A DNA stretch of 64,000 bases, from assembly GCF_030386795.1 (NCBI RefSeq), contig NZ_JANUQM010000004.1:248001-312000 (forward strand), written 5' to 3'. The notes under the pieces are model-generated. The model saw nothing but the letters and a program-made list of their open reading frames with translations. It searched no databases and had not been told where the DNA came from. The position numbers and the translations under genes are program-made. The stretch comes from Streptomyces sp. S.PNR 29. GTDB lineage: Bacteria; Actinomycetota; Actinomycetes; Streptomycetales; Streptomycetaceae. The first letter of the stretch is position 1; the number at the start of each line of letters is the position of its first letter. Shown piece after piece: positions 23,928-33,850 of the stretch.

Positions 23928-24776
23928 ATGCCCTCGGCCAGCCCTGAGCTGATCTCTCCCCGTTCCCCCCGCGTCCTGGCCGCCCGGCGGCTCGCCAAGC
24001 GGAACTTCCGGGGCAAGGAGCGGCTGTTCCTGGCCGAAGGGCCGCAGGCCGTGCGCGAGGCGGCGGCGTACGGGTCCACGTTGACCGAGCTGTTCGCCAC
24101 GGTGGAGGCCGCGGAGCGCTATGCCGACATCATCGGCGAAGCCCGCGCCGTCGGTGCCCGTATCCACCTCGCCTCCGAGCAGGTCATCGCCGACATCTCG
24201 ACGACCGTCACCCCGCAGGGCCTCGTCGGGATCTGCCGGTTCCTCGACACCCCCTTCGAGGAGATCCTCCGGACGCGGCCCAAGCTCGTCGCCGTCCTCG
24301 CCCACGTGCGGGACCCCGGCAACGCCGGCACCGTGCTGCGGTGCGCCGACGCCGCCGGCGCCGAGGCCGTCGTCCTCACCGACGCCTCCGTCGACCTGTA
24401 CAACCCCAAGGCCGTCCGCGCCTCCGTCGGCTCGCTGTTCCACCTGCCCGTCGCCGTGGGCGTCCCCGTCGAGCGGGCCGTGGCAGGCCTGAGGGACGCC
24501 GGTGTGCGCGTCCTCGCCGCCGACGGCGCGGGCGAGCACGACCTCGACGCCGAGCTCGACAATGGCGCCATGGGCGGGCCGACCGCATGGGTGTTCGGCA
24601 ACGAGGCCTGGGGGCTCCCGGAGGAGACCCGCGCGCTGACCGACGCCGTCGTACGCGTCCCGATCCACGGGAAGGCCGAGAGCCTGAACCTCGCCACCGC
24701 CGCAGCCGTATGTCTCTATGCGTCGGCGCGTGCACAGCGCGCCTCCGGAGGGTGCCGCTCCGTCACCGAGAGCTAG
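23928..24776 (+). CDS. TrmH/SpoU family RNA methyltransferase
   Basis: A 282-residue 2'-O-methyltransferase of the SPOUT class, of the rRNA (RlmB-like) type with an N-terminal substrate-binding domain (NFRGKERLFLAEGPQAVREA). The three SpoU motifs are present: HVRDPGNAGTVLRCADAAGA, WVFGNEAWGLPEE, and ESLNLATAAAVCLYAS, the last forming the deep-knot AdoMet site. Start ATG 23928 is my choice among TTG 23910, GTG 23919 and this ATG. It is separated from rplT by a terminator, so it has its own promoter, probably near the 16-base repeats. Confidence 0.9.
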   Translation: MPSASPELISPRSPRVLAARRLAKRNFRGKERLFLAEGPQAVREAAAYGSTLTELFATVEAAERYADIIGEARAVGARIHLASEQVIADISTTVTPQGLVGICRFLDTPFEEILRTRPKLVAVLAHVRDPGNAGTVLRCADAAGAEAVVLTDASVDLYNPKAVRASVGSLFHLPVAVGVPVERAVAGLRDAGVRVLAADGAGEHDLDAELDNGAMGGPTAWVFGNEAWGLPEETRALTDAVVRVPIHGKAESLNLATAAAVCLYASARAQRASGGCRSVTES

Positions 24777-24794
24777 TAGGGTGGCCAGCCGGGG

Positions 24795-24839
24795 ACCCGC
24801 CCCCAAGCTCTCGACCGAGCATGAGCAGGGGGTACCCCC
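24795..24839. repeat. Dispersed hairpin repeat, copy 2
   Basis: ACCCGCCCCCAAGCTCT, a short centre, GAGCAGGGGG and ACCCCC: the same pattern as at 19651-19686. It lies in the 90-base spacer between the methyltransferase and the sensor kinase and is nested in a longer inverted repeat (CAGCCGGGG ... CCGGCTG), so it can form a strong hairpin. Confidence 0.7.
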
Positions 24840-24866
24840 GGGCCGGCTGAGAGGTGGGGTACGGGG

Positions 24867-26003
24867 ATGAGCGTGGGCACGAGCAGCGCACCGGGAACGC
24901 AGGACGTGGAGCGCCCGCCCGTGTCCTGCCCCGGTGATCTCGCCGAGCTCGGCATCGACCCCGACCAACTGCCCGACGGCCTCGTCGTCGCCGACGAGAA
25001 CGGGCGCGTGATCTGCTTCAACGCTGCCGCCGAACGCATCACCGCCGTCCCCGCCGCGGACGCCCTGGGGCAGCGCCTGGAGAAGGCCCTGCCATTAGAG
25101 GACCTGGAGGGCCGGCGCTGGTGGCAGCTGACCGACCCGTACGGCGGGCTCGCCATCCGGGTTCGCCAGCCCGAGCGCAACCTGCTGCTCCCCGGCGGGC
25201 GCGAGGTGCTCGTCACCGCGCGGTACGTCCGCACCCGCCCCACCGGCCCCGTCCGCCGCGTCGTAGTCACCCTGCGCGACACCGAGGCCCGCCGCCGCAC
25301 CGAGCGCAGCCACGCCGAGCTGATCGCCACCGTCGCCCACGAGCTGCGCTCACCGCTCACCTCGGTGAAGGGCTTCACGGCGACGCTGCTCGCCAAGTGG
25401 GAGAGGTTCACCGACGACCAGAAGCGGCTGATGCTGGAGACGGTCGACGCGGACGCCGACCGCGTCACCCGGCTCATCGCCGAGCTGCTGGACATCTCCC
25501 GCATCGACTCCGGACGGCTGGAGGTACGCCGCCAGCCCGTCGACATCGGCGCCGCCGTCGGCCGCCACATCCAGGCCTATGTCGCCGCCGGCCAGCCCGC
25601 CGACCGGTTCCTGCTGCGCATACAGCAGCCGCTGCCCGCCCTGTGGGCCGACCCGGACAAGATCGACCAGGTGCTGAGCAACCTGCTGGAAAATGCCGTG
25701 CGGCACGGCGAAGGAACCGTCACGATTGATGTCACGGCCACGGCGTCCCCCCGCGAGGGCGAGGACACCGGCACGTCGGTCACGGTGAGCGACGAGGGGC
25801 CCGGTATCCCGGAGGAGTCCATGAACCGCGTCTTCACCCGCTTCTGGCGGGGCAGCAAGCGCGGCGGCACGGGCCTCGGGCTCTACATCGTCAAGGGCAT
25901 CGTCGAGGCCCACGGCGGCACCATCACCGTCGGCCGCGCACCCGGCGGCGGCGCCGAGTTCCGATTTACCTTGCCCGTGGCGGCCCCGGCCTATCTGGCC
26001 TGA
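24867..26003 (+). CDS. PAS-domain sensor histidine kinase with a TTA codon
   Basis: A 378-residue soluble histidine kinase with no membrane helix. A PAS domain covers about residues 30-130 (LPDGLVVADENGRVICFNAAAERIT). The HisKA phosphoacceptor is in ATVAHELRSPLTSVKGF, and the HATPase motifs are NLLENAVRHG (N), DEGPGIPEE (G1), FWRGSKRGGTGLGLYIVKGI (F/G2). No response regulator is adjacent, so it is an orphan kinase. Codon 77 (25095-25097) is TTA, read only by the bldA tRNA in Streptomyces, which ties expression to development. The ortholog of SCO1596 stands at the same place next to pheS. Confidence 0.92.
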   Translation: MSVGTSSAPGTQDVERPPVSCPGDLAELGIDPDQLPDGLVVADENGRVICFNAAAERITAVPAADALGQRLEKALPLEDLEGRRWWQLTDPYGGLAIRVRQPERNLLLPGGREVLVTARYVRTRPTGPVRRVVVTLRDTEARRRTERSHAELIATVAHELRSPLTSVKGFTATLLAKWERFTDDQKRLMLETVDADADRVTRLIAELLDISRIDSGRLEVRRQPVDIGAAVGRHIQAYVAAGQPADRFLLRIQQPLPALWADPDKIDQVLSNLLENAVRHGEGTVTIDVTATASPREGEDTGTSVTVSDEGPGIPEESMNRVFTRFWRGSKRGGTGLGLYIVKGIVEAHGGTITVGRAPGGGAEFRFTLPVAAPAYLA

Positions 26004-26102
26004 GCAGCCCACGGGCGCATGCGCATACCTCCACCCCGTTAGACTCGGCCATTGGCACCTTTGTGTCCCAAAAACCGTGACAAACCGTCCACGAGTCGGT
26101 GA

Positions 26103-27286
<1,184 letters not shown>

Positions 27287-27287
<1 letters not shown>

Positions 27288-29800
27288 TGCGGGTCCCGCT
27301 TTCTTGGCTGCGGGAGTACGTCGACCTGCCGGCGACGGAGACCGGGCGCGACGTCCAGGCCAAGCTCATTTCGGCAGGTCTGGAGGTCGAGACCGTCGAG
27401 CAGCTCGGCGCCGACCTCAAGGGGCCGCTGGTCGTCGGCCAGGTGCTCACCATCGAGGAGCTGACGGAGTTCAAGAAGCCGATCCGCTTCTGCACCGTCG
27501 ACGTCGGCCAGGCCAACGGCACCGGAGAGCCGCAGGAGATCATCTGCGGAGCCCGCAACTTCGCCGTCGGCGACAAGGTCGTCGTCGTCCTCCCGGGCGC
27601 CGTGCTGCCCGGCGGCTTCGCCATCTCCGCGCGCAAGACGTACGGCAGGACCTCGCACGGCATGATCTGCTCCAGCGAGGAGCTGGGCATGGGCGAGGAC
27701 GGCACCAAGGGCATCATCGTCCTGCCGCCGGAGACCGAGGTCGGCAAGGACGCCATCGAGCTGCTGGAGCTGGTCGACGAGGTCCTCGACATCGCCGTCA
27801 CGCCCGACCGCGGCTACTGCCTCTCGATGCGCGGCGTCGCCCGCGAGACCGCCACCGCCTACGGCCTGCCCCTGCGCGACCCCGCGCTGCTCGACGTCCC
27901 CGGCCCGAACGCCTTCGGCTACCCGGTGCGCGTCGCGGACCCCGTCGGCTGCGACCGCTTCACCGCCCGTACGGTGACCGGCCTGAGCCCCGAGGCCCGC
28001 TCCCCGATCTGGCTGCAGCGCCGCCTGCAGAAGGTCGGCATGCGCCCGATCTCGCTCGCCGTCGACGTCACCAACTACGTGATGATGGAGCTCGGCCAGC
28101 CGCTGCACGCCTACGACCGCAACCTGGTCCAGGGCGCGATCGGCGTACGCCGGGCCGAGCCCGGCGAGAAGATCACCACCCTCGACGGCGTCACGCGCAC
28201 CCTCGACGCCGAGGACCTGGTGATCACCGACGAACGCGGTCCGATCGGCATCGCGGGCGTCATGGGCGGCGCCAACACCGAGATCGCCGATCACGACGAC
28301 GTCGAGAACGCCTCGACCGACGTGGTCATCGAGGCCGCCCACTTCGACGCGGTCTCCATCGCGCGCACCGCCCGCCGCCACAAGCTGTCCTCCGAGGCGT
28401 CCCGCCGCTTCGAGCGCGGCGTCGACCCGCAGGCCGCGGCCGCCGCCGCCCAGCGCACCGTCGATCTGCTGGTGCTGCTCGCGGGCGGCACCGCCGAGGC
28501 CGGCGTCACCGAGGTCATCGCCCCCTCCGCGCCGCGCACCATCACCATCCCGGCCGACCACCCGGACAAGGTCGCGGGCGTCGCCTACGGCCGCGAGACC
28601 GTCGTACGCCGCCTGCAGGAGGTCGGCTGCGACGTGTACGGGCAGGACGAGCTGATCGTCACCGTCCCGTCCTGGCGGCCGGACCTCACCGACCCGAACG
28701 ACCTGGCCGAAGAGGTCATCCGCCTGGAGGGCTACGAGAACCTGCCCTCCACGCTGCCCAAGCTCCCCTCGGGCCGCGGCCTGACCCACCGGCAGCGGCT
28801 GCACCGCCGGGTCGGCCGCGCCCTGGCCGGGGCCGGGTACGTCGAGGCGCCGAACTACCCGTTCATCAGCGAGCAGGTCTTCGACCAGCTCGGTCTGGAC
28901 ACCGACGACCCCGCCCGCCGCGTCGTCAAGCTGGTCAACCCGCTCAGCGACGAGGAGCCCGCGCTGCGTACGTCGCTGCTGCCGGGCCTGCTCGGCGCGC
29001 TGCGGCGCAACGACGGCCGGGGCTCGCACGACCTGGCGCTGTTCGAGACCGGCCTGGTGTTCCAGCCGCGCGAGGAGCAGCGGGCCGCGGTCCGGCTGCC
29101 CGTCGACCGGCGCCCGAGCGACGAGGACCTCGCCGCGCTGAACGCCGCGCTGCCCGAGCAGCCGCGCCACGTCGCCGTCGTCCTCGCGGGCGCCCGTGAG
29201 CAGGCCGGCTGGTGGGGCAAGGGCCGCCCGGCCGAGTGGGCCGACGCGATCGAGGCCGCGCGCACGGTGGCCCGTGAGGCCGGCGCCGAGCTGATCATCC
29301 GCAAGGGCCAGTACGGGCCGTGGCACCCGGGCCGGTGCGCCGAACTGGCGATCACCGTCGATGGCACCGAGCGCGTCATCGGCCACGCCGGCGAGCTGCA
29401 CCCGCGCGTCCTCAAGGCCCTCGGCCTGCCCGAACGCACCTGCGCGATGGAGCTGAACCTGGACGCCCTGGAGCAGGTCGGCGACGGGACCCCGCAGGCG
29501 CCGGGCATCTCCACGTTCCCGGTCGCCACGCAGGACGTCGCGCTGGTCGTCGACGCGTTCGTCCCGGCGGCGGACGTCGAGGCGGCGCTGCGTGAGGGTG
29601 CGGGTGAGCTGCTGGAGTCGATCCGGCTGTTCGACGTGTACGAGAACGCCGAGCAGTTGGGTGAGGGGCGGAAGTCGCTGGCGTACGCGCTGCGGTTCCG
29701 TGCGGCTGACCGGACGCTGACCGTGGATGAGGCCTCGGCTGCGCGGGAGGCCGCGGTGGCCCTCGCGGGCGAGCGGACGGGAGCCGTGCTGCGGAGTTAG
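27287..29800 (+). CDS. pheT: Phenylalanyl-tRNA synthetase beta subunit
   Basis: An 837-residue subunit with all usual domains in order: an OB-fold tRNA-binding domain (about 40-150), B3/B4 (which holds the editing site, about 210-385), B5 (about 410-480), the catalytic-like core (about 490-720) and the C-terminal anticodon-binding FDX-ACB domain ([25 protein letters not shown] onward). Length is normal. Its ATG shares the final A of the pheS TGA, so the two are translationally coupled. Confidence 0.97.
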
Positions 29801-29809
29801 TGCGCGTAC

Positions 29810-29907
29810 GGGGCGGGGAACTGCGGTGGTCCGGCGGCTGCTGCGGGTGCGTCGTGGCTGGGCGCGCCCGCGCGGCCGAACCGCGCATCGCCGCAGTCCC
29901 GCGCCCC
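29810..29907 (+). terminator. Long inverted repeat after pheT, probable terminator
   Basis: GGGGCGGGGAACTGCGG (29810-29826) pairs with CCGCAGTCCCGCGCCCC (29891-29907) at 15 of 17 positions, with a GC-rich structured loop between. Inverted repeats built on GGGGAACTGCG are common after Streptomyces genes. The rest of the 249-base spacer holds no gene that I can see. Confidence 0.55.
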
Positions 29908-30049
29908 TTGACGGGCGTTTCCGTAGCCTCACTCATTCGGGTGACAAGTCCGGGTGATCCACCCCATTCGGGGCATGCGCTCGACAGAATCGGACCGGCC
30001 TCTCGGGGCCGGTCTGCGCTGTCGGGGCCTATGTGGGGGGGCCATCCGC

Positions 30050-31027
30050 ATGATCCGCATCAAGGCTGGGATTTCCAGCAGGGCGCGGCCCCGGACGAAC
30101 TCCCGTGCGCCCACCTTGACGCTGCTGGGCCGGGTGCTCGCACTGGCGGTCGGCACCGGGCTGGTGCTCCACGGCCGCCGGACTCTGCTGCGCGAGCTGC
30201 GCCAGGCCCGACGGATCGCGGGCGCCGCCCAGAGCGCCTTGCTGCGGCCACTGCCCCCGCGCATCGACGGGCTGCTCCTCGCCGCCACCCAGCTCTCCGC
30301 CGAGCGGGGCGCGTCGATCGGCGGCGATCTGTACGAGGTGATCGGCACCGAGCACGGCGTGCGGGTCGTGATGGGCGACGCGCGAGGGCACGGGCTCGGC
30401 GCCGTCAAGACCGCCGCCGCCGTCCTCGGCAGCTTCCGCGAGGCCGTGCACGACGAGCCCGAACTCGGCAGCGTCCTGCGCAGACTGGACCGCGCCCTGA
30501 CCCGGCACCTGCGCGAACGGGCGAACGCCGAGCACCCGGTCACCGAGGAGTTCGTCACCGTCCTGCTGCTGGAGATCCGCCCGGACGGCGAGGTACGCGC
30601 CCTGAACTGCGGGCATCCGTGGCCGTACCTGCTGAGCGGCGAGCGGGCCGCGCAGCTTGCCGGCGTGGAACCCCTCCCTCCGCTCGGCGCGTTCCCCCTG
30701 CCGCCGGAACTGCCCACGGTTCCCTGCGGTCACCTGATGCCGGGCGAGGCCCTGTTCCTCCACACGGACGGGGCCGAGGACGCACGGGATGCCGGTGGCC
30801 GGTTCTTTCCGCTGGCGGCGACCCTGACGGAGGCCGTACGCGAACACCCCCTCGTCGTACCGCAGGCGGTGCTGCGCTGCGTCCTCACCGCACTGCTGCG
30901 GCACACGGACGGTGCACCCGCGGACGACATCGCCCTGCTCGTCCTCCAGAACGCACGTCAGCCGGAGCACCCCACAGGGGCTGCGCGACCGGCCGCGACG
31001 CACCCGCGGTCGACAAGCCACCTGTAG
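30050..31027 (+). CDS. PP2C/SpoIIE-type serine phosphatase, membrane associated
   Basis: A 325-residue phosphatase. A short basic N-terminus and one membrane helix (LTLLGRVLALAVGTGLVL, about residues 22-40) precede a coiled linker (RTLLRELRQARRIAGAAQSALL) and the SpoIIE catalytic domain. Metal-binding aspartates lie in IGGDLYEV, VVMGDARGHG, LHTDGAEDA and ADDIALLVL. Such enzymes dephosphorylate anti-sigma factor antagonists; no partner switch genes are adjacent. Start ATG 30050 was chosen because the upstream frame has no coding character and a GTGGGGGGGCC tract stands before it. Confidence 0.88.
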   Translation: MIRIKAGISSRARPRTNSRAPTLTLLGRVLALAVGTGLVLHGRRTLLRELRQARRIAGAAQSALLRPLPPRIDGLLLAATQLSAERGASIGGDLYEVIGTEHGVRVVMGDARGHGLGAVKTAAAVLGSFREAVHDEPELGSVLRRLDRALTRHLRERANAEHPVTEEFVTVLLLEIRPDGEVRALNCGHPWPYLLSGERAAQLAGVEPLPPLGAFPLPPELPTVPCGHLMPGEALFLHTDGAEDARDAGGRFFPLAATLTEAVREHPLVVPQAVLRCVLTALLRHTDGAPADDIALLVLQNARQPEHPTGAARPAATHPRSTSHL

Positions 31028-31237
31028 TCCCCGGCGTTGCCGGCGCGGCGTCCCGCCGGCGTGCCGTCCGCCCCGCCACGGAGTGTCGGGCAGGCAGCTG
31101 GGCGGACGGCGTGGATGCGGGCCGCCGCACTGTACGAGGGGGAGCCGACGGCCCGGCCGGCCTCTTGCGAGGCATTTCAGTCAACCGGCCGGAAACTCTG
31201 CGCGACAGCGCGCACACAGTGCGGATTCGGGCACTCC

Positions 31238-31256
31238 GTTCACACCCCGTGTGAAC
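31238..31256. promoter_or_regulatory. Perfect palindrome upstream of the NsdA-like regulator
   Basis: GTTCACAC-CCC-GTGTGAAC is a perfect palindrome 46 bases before the start codon. A TACGCT -10-like hexamer lies at 31267-31272, so a protein bound here would sit over the -35 region. Its core TTCACACCCCGTGTG recurs (14 of 15 bases) at 33710-33724. The spacer 31028-31301 shows no other structure. Confidence 0.55.
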
Positions 31257-31301
31257 GCCTTCGCACTACGCTGTCGGCACCGAGCCACCCGGGGGGCCCG
31301 A

Positions 31302-32642
31302 ATGCAGCCCAACACTCTGCTCGACGCGATCCTGGACGAGGCCGGGATCTCGCACGCGGGACTGGCCGCGCACGTCAACCAGGCCGGGCGCAGACGAGGT
31401 CTCGCCCTCAGATACGAACACACCGCCGTAGCGCGGTGGTTGAAGGGGCAGCGACCCCGCGGCCAAGTGCCCGACCTGATCTGCGAGGTGCTCGCGGTCC
31501 GTCTGCACCGGCCGGTCACCCTCGACGACATCGGCCTCGGCGTGCCCGGCGAGCCCTCCGCCCCGCACGCCGGCTCGCTGTCCGGCTTCGTCGAGCGCGC
31601 CACCGCGCTGTGGCGCTCCGACCAGCAGCAGCGCCCGCACATCCTGGGCGCGCCCGCGCTCACCGGGACGCCCGCCGTCATGCCCGTGTGGGAGTGGGAG
31701 AACCCGCCCGAGGACGTGGACGTCTCCCGCGGCGGCCGGCACCGGGTCACCGCGGCCGACCTGGACATGCTGCGGGCCGCCCGGACCCACTACGAGCAGA
31801 TGTACCGCAAGGCCGGTGGCATAGCGACCCGCGCCCGTATCGTCGGCTTCCTCAACGCCGAGGCCGCCCCGCTGCTGCGCGGCGGCTACACCGACGCCAC
31901 CGGGCGCCAACTGCACCGGGCCACGGGCGGGTTGGTGGCGATCGCCGGGATCTGCGCGTACGACTCCGACGCGCACGGTCTCGCCCAGCGCTACTTCCAC
32001 CAGGCGCTCAGGCTCGCCAAGGCCAGCGGGGACCGGGGGCTGGGCGCCTATGTGATCGCCCTGCTGGTCAACCAGTCGCTGTTCATGCGGGAGTACCGGC
32101 AGGCCGTCGCCTTCGCGGAGGCCGCCCTGCGCGCCGCCGGGCGGCACATCACCCCGGCGCTCGCCTCCGACCTGTACGCGATGCAGGCCAAGGCCTACGC
32201 CCACCTCGGCGACGGCACGAGCGCGCTGTCCTGCATCCGGCGGGCCGAGCAGGCCGCCGAACGCATCCGGCGCGGATACGAACCCGACGAGACCGGCTAT
32301 GTCCAGCCGGGACTGGTCAACGTCCAGGTGGCGGAGGCTCTGCTCAGCCTCGGCGAACTGGCGGCGGCGGAGGAGCACGCCGCGGCCGCCGTGGACAATC
32401 CCGCGCACGACCGCGGACGGGTGCACCGGCTCGCCATGCTCAGCACGATCGAACTGCGGCAGGGCAATGCCGACAAGGCGGTGGCCACCGCTGTGCAGAT
32501 GGCCGAGCAGGCCCGGGGAATGGAGTCCCAGCGGCTCCGCGACAGACTGCGGGCGGTACGCGAGCACCTCGCACGCAGCGGCTGCGCCGGCACCGCCGAG
32601 GCGGCCGAACTCATCGACGGAGCACTGCGCGTACCACTGTGA
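31302..32642 (+). CDS. NsdA-like regulatory protein with helix-turn-helix and TPR-like repeats
   Basis: A 446-residue protein conserved in Streptomyces (SCO1593 position). The N-terminus resembles a lambda-repressor-type helix-turn-helix (LLDAILDEAGISHAGLAAHVNQAG ... TAVARWLKGQRPRG). From about residue 150 onward it is a series of helical hairpins of TPR type (HGLAQRYFHQALRLAKASGDRG; YRQAVAFAEAALRAA; TSALSCIRRAEQAAERI; ELAAAEEHAAAAVDN). Relatives such as NsdA and NsdB negatively affect sporulation and antibiotic production; the exact role of this one is not known to me. Confidence 0.8.
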   Translation: MQPNTLLDAILDEAGISHAGLAAHVNQAGRRRGLALRYEHTAVARWLKGQRPRGQVPDLICEVLAVRLHRPVTLDDIGLGVPGEPSAPHAGSLSGFVERATALWRSDQQQRPHILGAPALTGTPAVMPVWEWENPPEDVDVSRGGRHRVTAADLDMLRAARTHYEQMYRKAGGIATRARIVGFLNAEAAPLLRGGYTDATGRQLHRATGGLVAIAGICAYDSDAHGLAQRYFHQALRLAKASGDRGLGAYVIALLVNQSLFMREYRQAVAFAEAALRAAGRHITPALASDLYAMQAKAYAHLGDGTSALSCIRRAEQAAERIRRGYEPDETGYVQPGLVNVQVAEALLSLGELAAAEEHAAAAVDNPAHDRGRVHRLAMLSTIELRQGNADKAVATAVQMAEQARGMESQRLRDRLRAVREHLARSGCAGTAEAAELIDGALRVPL

Positions 32643-32767
32643 CCCCGGACGCCCGCTGACGGGGACGTCTGCCTCCCGCTGCGCTGTGAGCGGCCGCCGT
32701 GCGCCTGCTGTCAGACCCGCTCCTGCTGCGATATTGCCATCTCTACTCGGCGGAAGGTGGCAGAACC

Positions 32768-33313
32768 GTGCAGTGGACGAAACAGAACGAACAGACTGTG
32801 TACTCAAACCGCTGGTTCAGCGTCAATCTCGCGGATGTCGAGCTGCCGGACGGCCGGCACCTCGACCACTTCCTCATACGGCTGCGGCCCGTCGCCGTGG
32901 CCACGGTGGTCAACGAGGCCAACGAGGTCCTCCTCCTGTGGCGCCACCGCTTCATCACCGACAGTTGGGGATGGGAACTCGCGGCGGGCGTCGTCGAGGA
33001 CGGCGAGGACATCGCCCGTGCGGCCGCCAGGGAACTGGAGGAGGAGACCGGCTGGCGACCGGGACCCCTGCACCACCTGATGAGCGTGGAGCCGTCCAAC
33101 GGGCTCACCGACGCCCGGCACCACATCTACTGGGCCGACGAAGGCGACTACGTCGGACACCCCGTGGACGACTTCGAGTCGGACCGCCGGGAATGGGTCC
33201 CCCTCAAGCTCGTCCCCGACATGGTCGCCCGCGGCGAGGTCCCGGCCGCCAACATGGCGGCCGCGTTACTGCTGCTGCATCACCTCAGGCTCGGGCAGGA
33301 CACTTTGCCCTGA
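32768..33313 (+). CDS. Nudix hydrolase with a TTA codon
   Basis: A 181-residue Nudix enzyme, which hydrolyses a nucleoside-diphosphate-linked substrate. The complete Nudix box is visible (G-V-V-E-D-G-E-D-I-A-R-A-A-A-R-E-L-E-E-E), followed by TGW, with all catalytic glutamates. The layout resembles ADP-ribose pyrophosphatase-like members (LWRHRFITDSWGWELAAG). GTG 32768 is preceded by GGAAGG at 10 bases. Codon 167 (33266-33268) is TTA, so translation should depend on bldA tRNA. It converges with a small membrane protein gene that also carries a TTA codon. Confidence 0.9.
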   Translation: MQWTKQNEQTVYSNRWFSVNLADVELPDGRHLDHFLIRLRPVAVATVVNEANEVLLLWRHRFITDSWGWELAAGVVEDGEDIARAAARELEEETGWRPGPLHHLMSVEPSNGLTDARHHIYWADEGDYVGHPVDDFESDRREWVPLKLVPDMVARGEVPAANMAAALLLLHHLRLGQDTLP

Positions 33314-33339
33314 TCCCCCCACCGCGTCCGTCCGGAGCC

Positions 33340-33597
33340 CTAACGGCCGAACGCCTGCCAGACCGCCACGACGAGTGCGCCCACGGCCGTGAGGGCCGCG
33401 ATCGCGGGCAGCGGCCAGCGGGCGTGTTCCAGGGTGACGATGCGGGAGTTGAGCTCGTCGATCTCCTTGGCTGTCTCCTCGGTGCGATGGCTGAGCAGGG
33501 CCAGACCGCCTTCGACGCGGGCGTATGCCACGTCGAGGCGGCGTCGTAACTCTGCGAGTTCTCCATGGACGACGGGATGCTCGGGATCGGCGGTCAC
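33340..33597 (-). CDS. Small coiled-coil membrane protein with a TTA codon
   Basis: An 85-residue protein: an amphipathic coiled coil (ELAELRRRLDVAYARVEGGLA and TEETAKEIDELNSRIVTLE, residues about 13-60) and one C-terminal membrane helix (LPAIAALTAVGALVVAVWQAF). No family is recognised. The start GTG 33597 has an excellent GGAAAGGAG 7 bases upstream. Codon 17 (plus-strand 33547-33549, TAA) is TTA. It may be a tail-anchored scaffold or a DUF1640-like protein; this is a guess. Confidence 0.72.
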   Translation of the reverse strand: MTADPEHPVVHGELAELRRRLDVAYARVEGGLALLSHRTEETAKEIDELNSRIVTLEHARWPLPAIAALTAVGALVVAVWQAFGR

Positions 33598-33709
33598 AAG
33601 TCCGCTCCTTTCCGTAGTCGATTCACATCCCTTGCGTGCGCAGAGTGAGTCAACTCGCCTGGTGGGCGCGTGGGGAGCGTGTGCGCAGGGCATATGCGTG
33701 CCCGGCGCG

Positions 33710-33724
33710 CACACGGTGTGTGAA
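33710..33724 (-). promoter_or_regulatory. Second copy of the TTCACAC-N-CCGTGTG motif
   Basis: On the minus strand this reads TTCACACACCGTGTG, differing by one base from the palindrome core at 31239-31253. It lies about 113 bases upstream of the small membrane protein start and on the same strand sense, so a common regulator of the two genes is possible. Confidence 0.45.
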
Positions 33725-33730
33725 TGCCGC

Positions 33731-33760
33731 GGGCCCGGCACCTTTCCCGGTGCCGGGCCC
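33731..33760. terminator. Terminator of the 3-hydroxybutyryl-CoA dehydrogenase gene
   Basis: GGGCCCGGCACC (33731-33742) pairs perfectly with GGTGCCGGGCCC (33749-33760) around TTTCCC. It lies 91 bases beyond the stop of the minus-strand dehydrogenase gene. Confidence 0.75.
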
Positions 33761-33850
33761 GTGCATGGCCGAAATCTGACCGTCCGTAATCAGCCGTGGG
33801 TACCCGGAGCGCATGCCGCGGGTTCCGGCCGCACCCGTTGCCCTGCCGGG

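Noticed and set aside
31028..31301. A small gene between the PP2C phosphatase and the NsdA-like regulator
   Set aside because: Available frames are shadows of low-complexity sequence without a ribosome site; only the palindrome at 31238 stands out.
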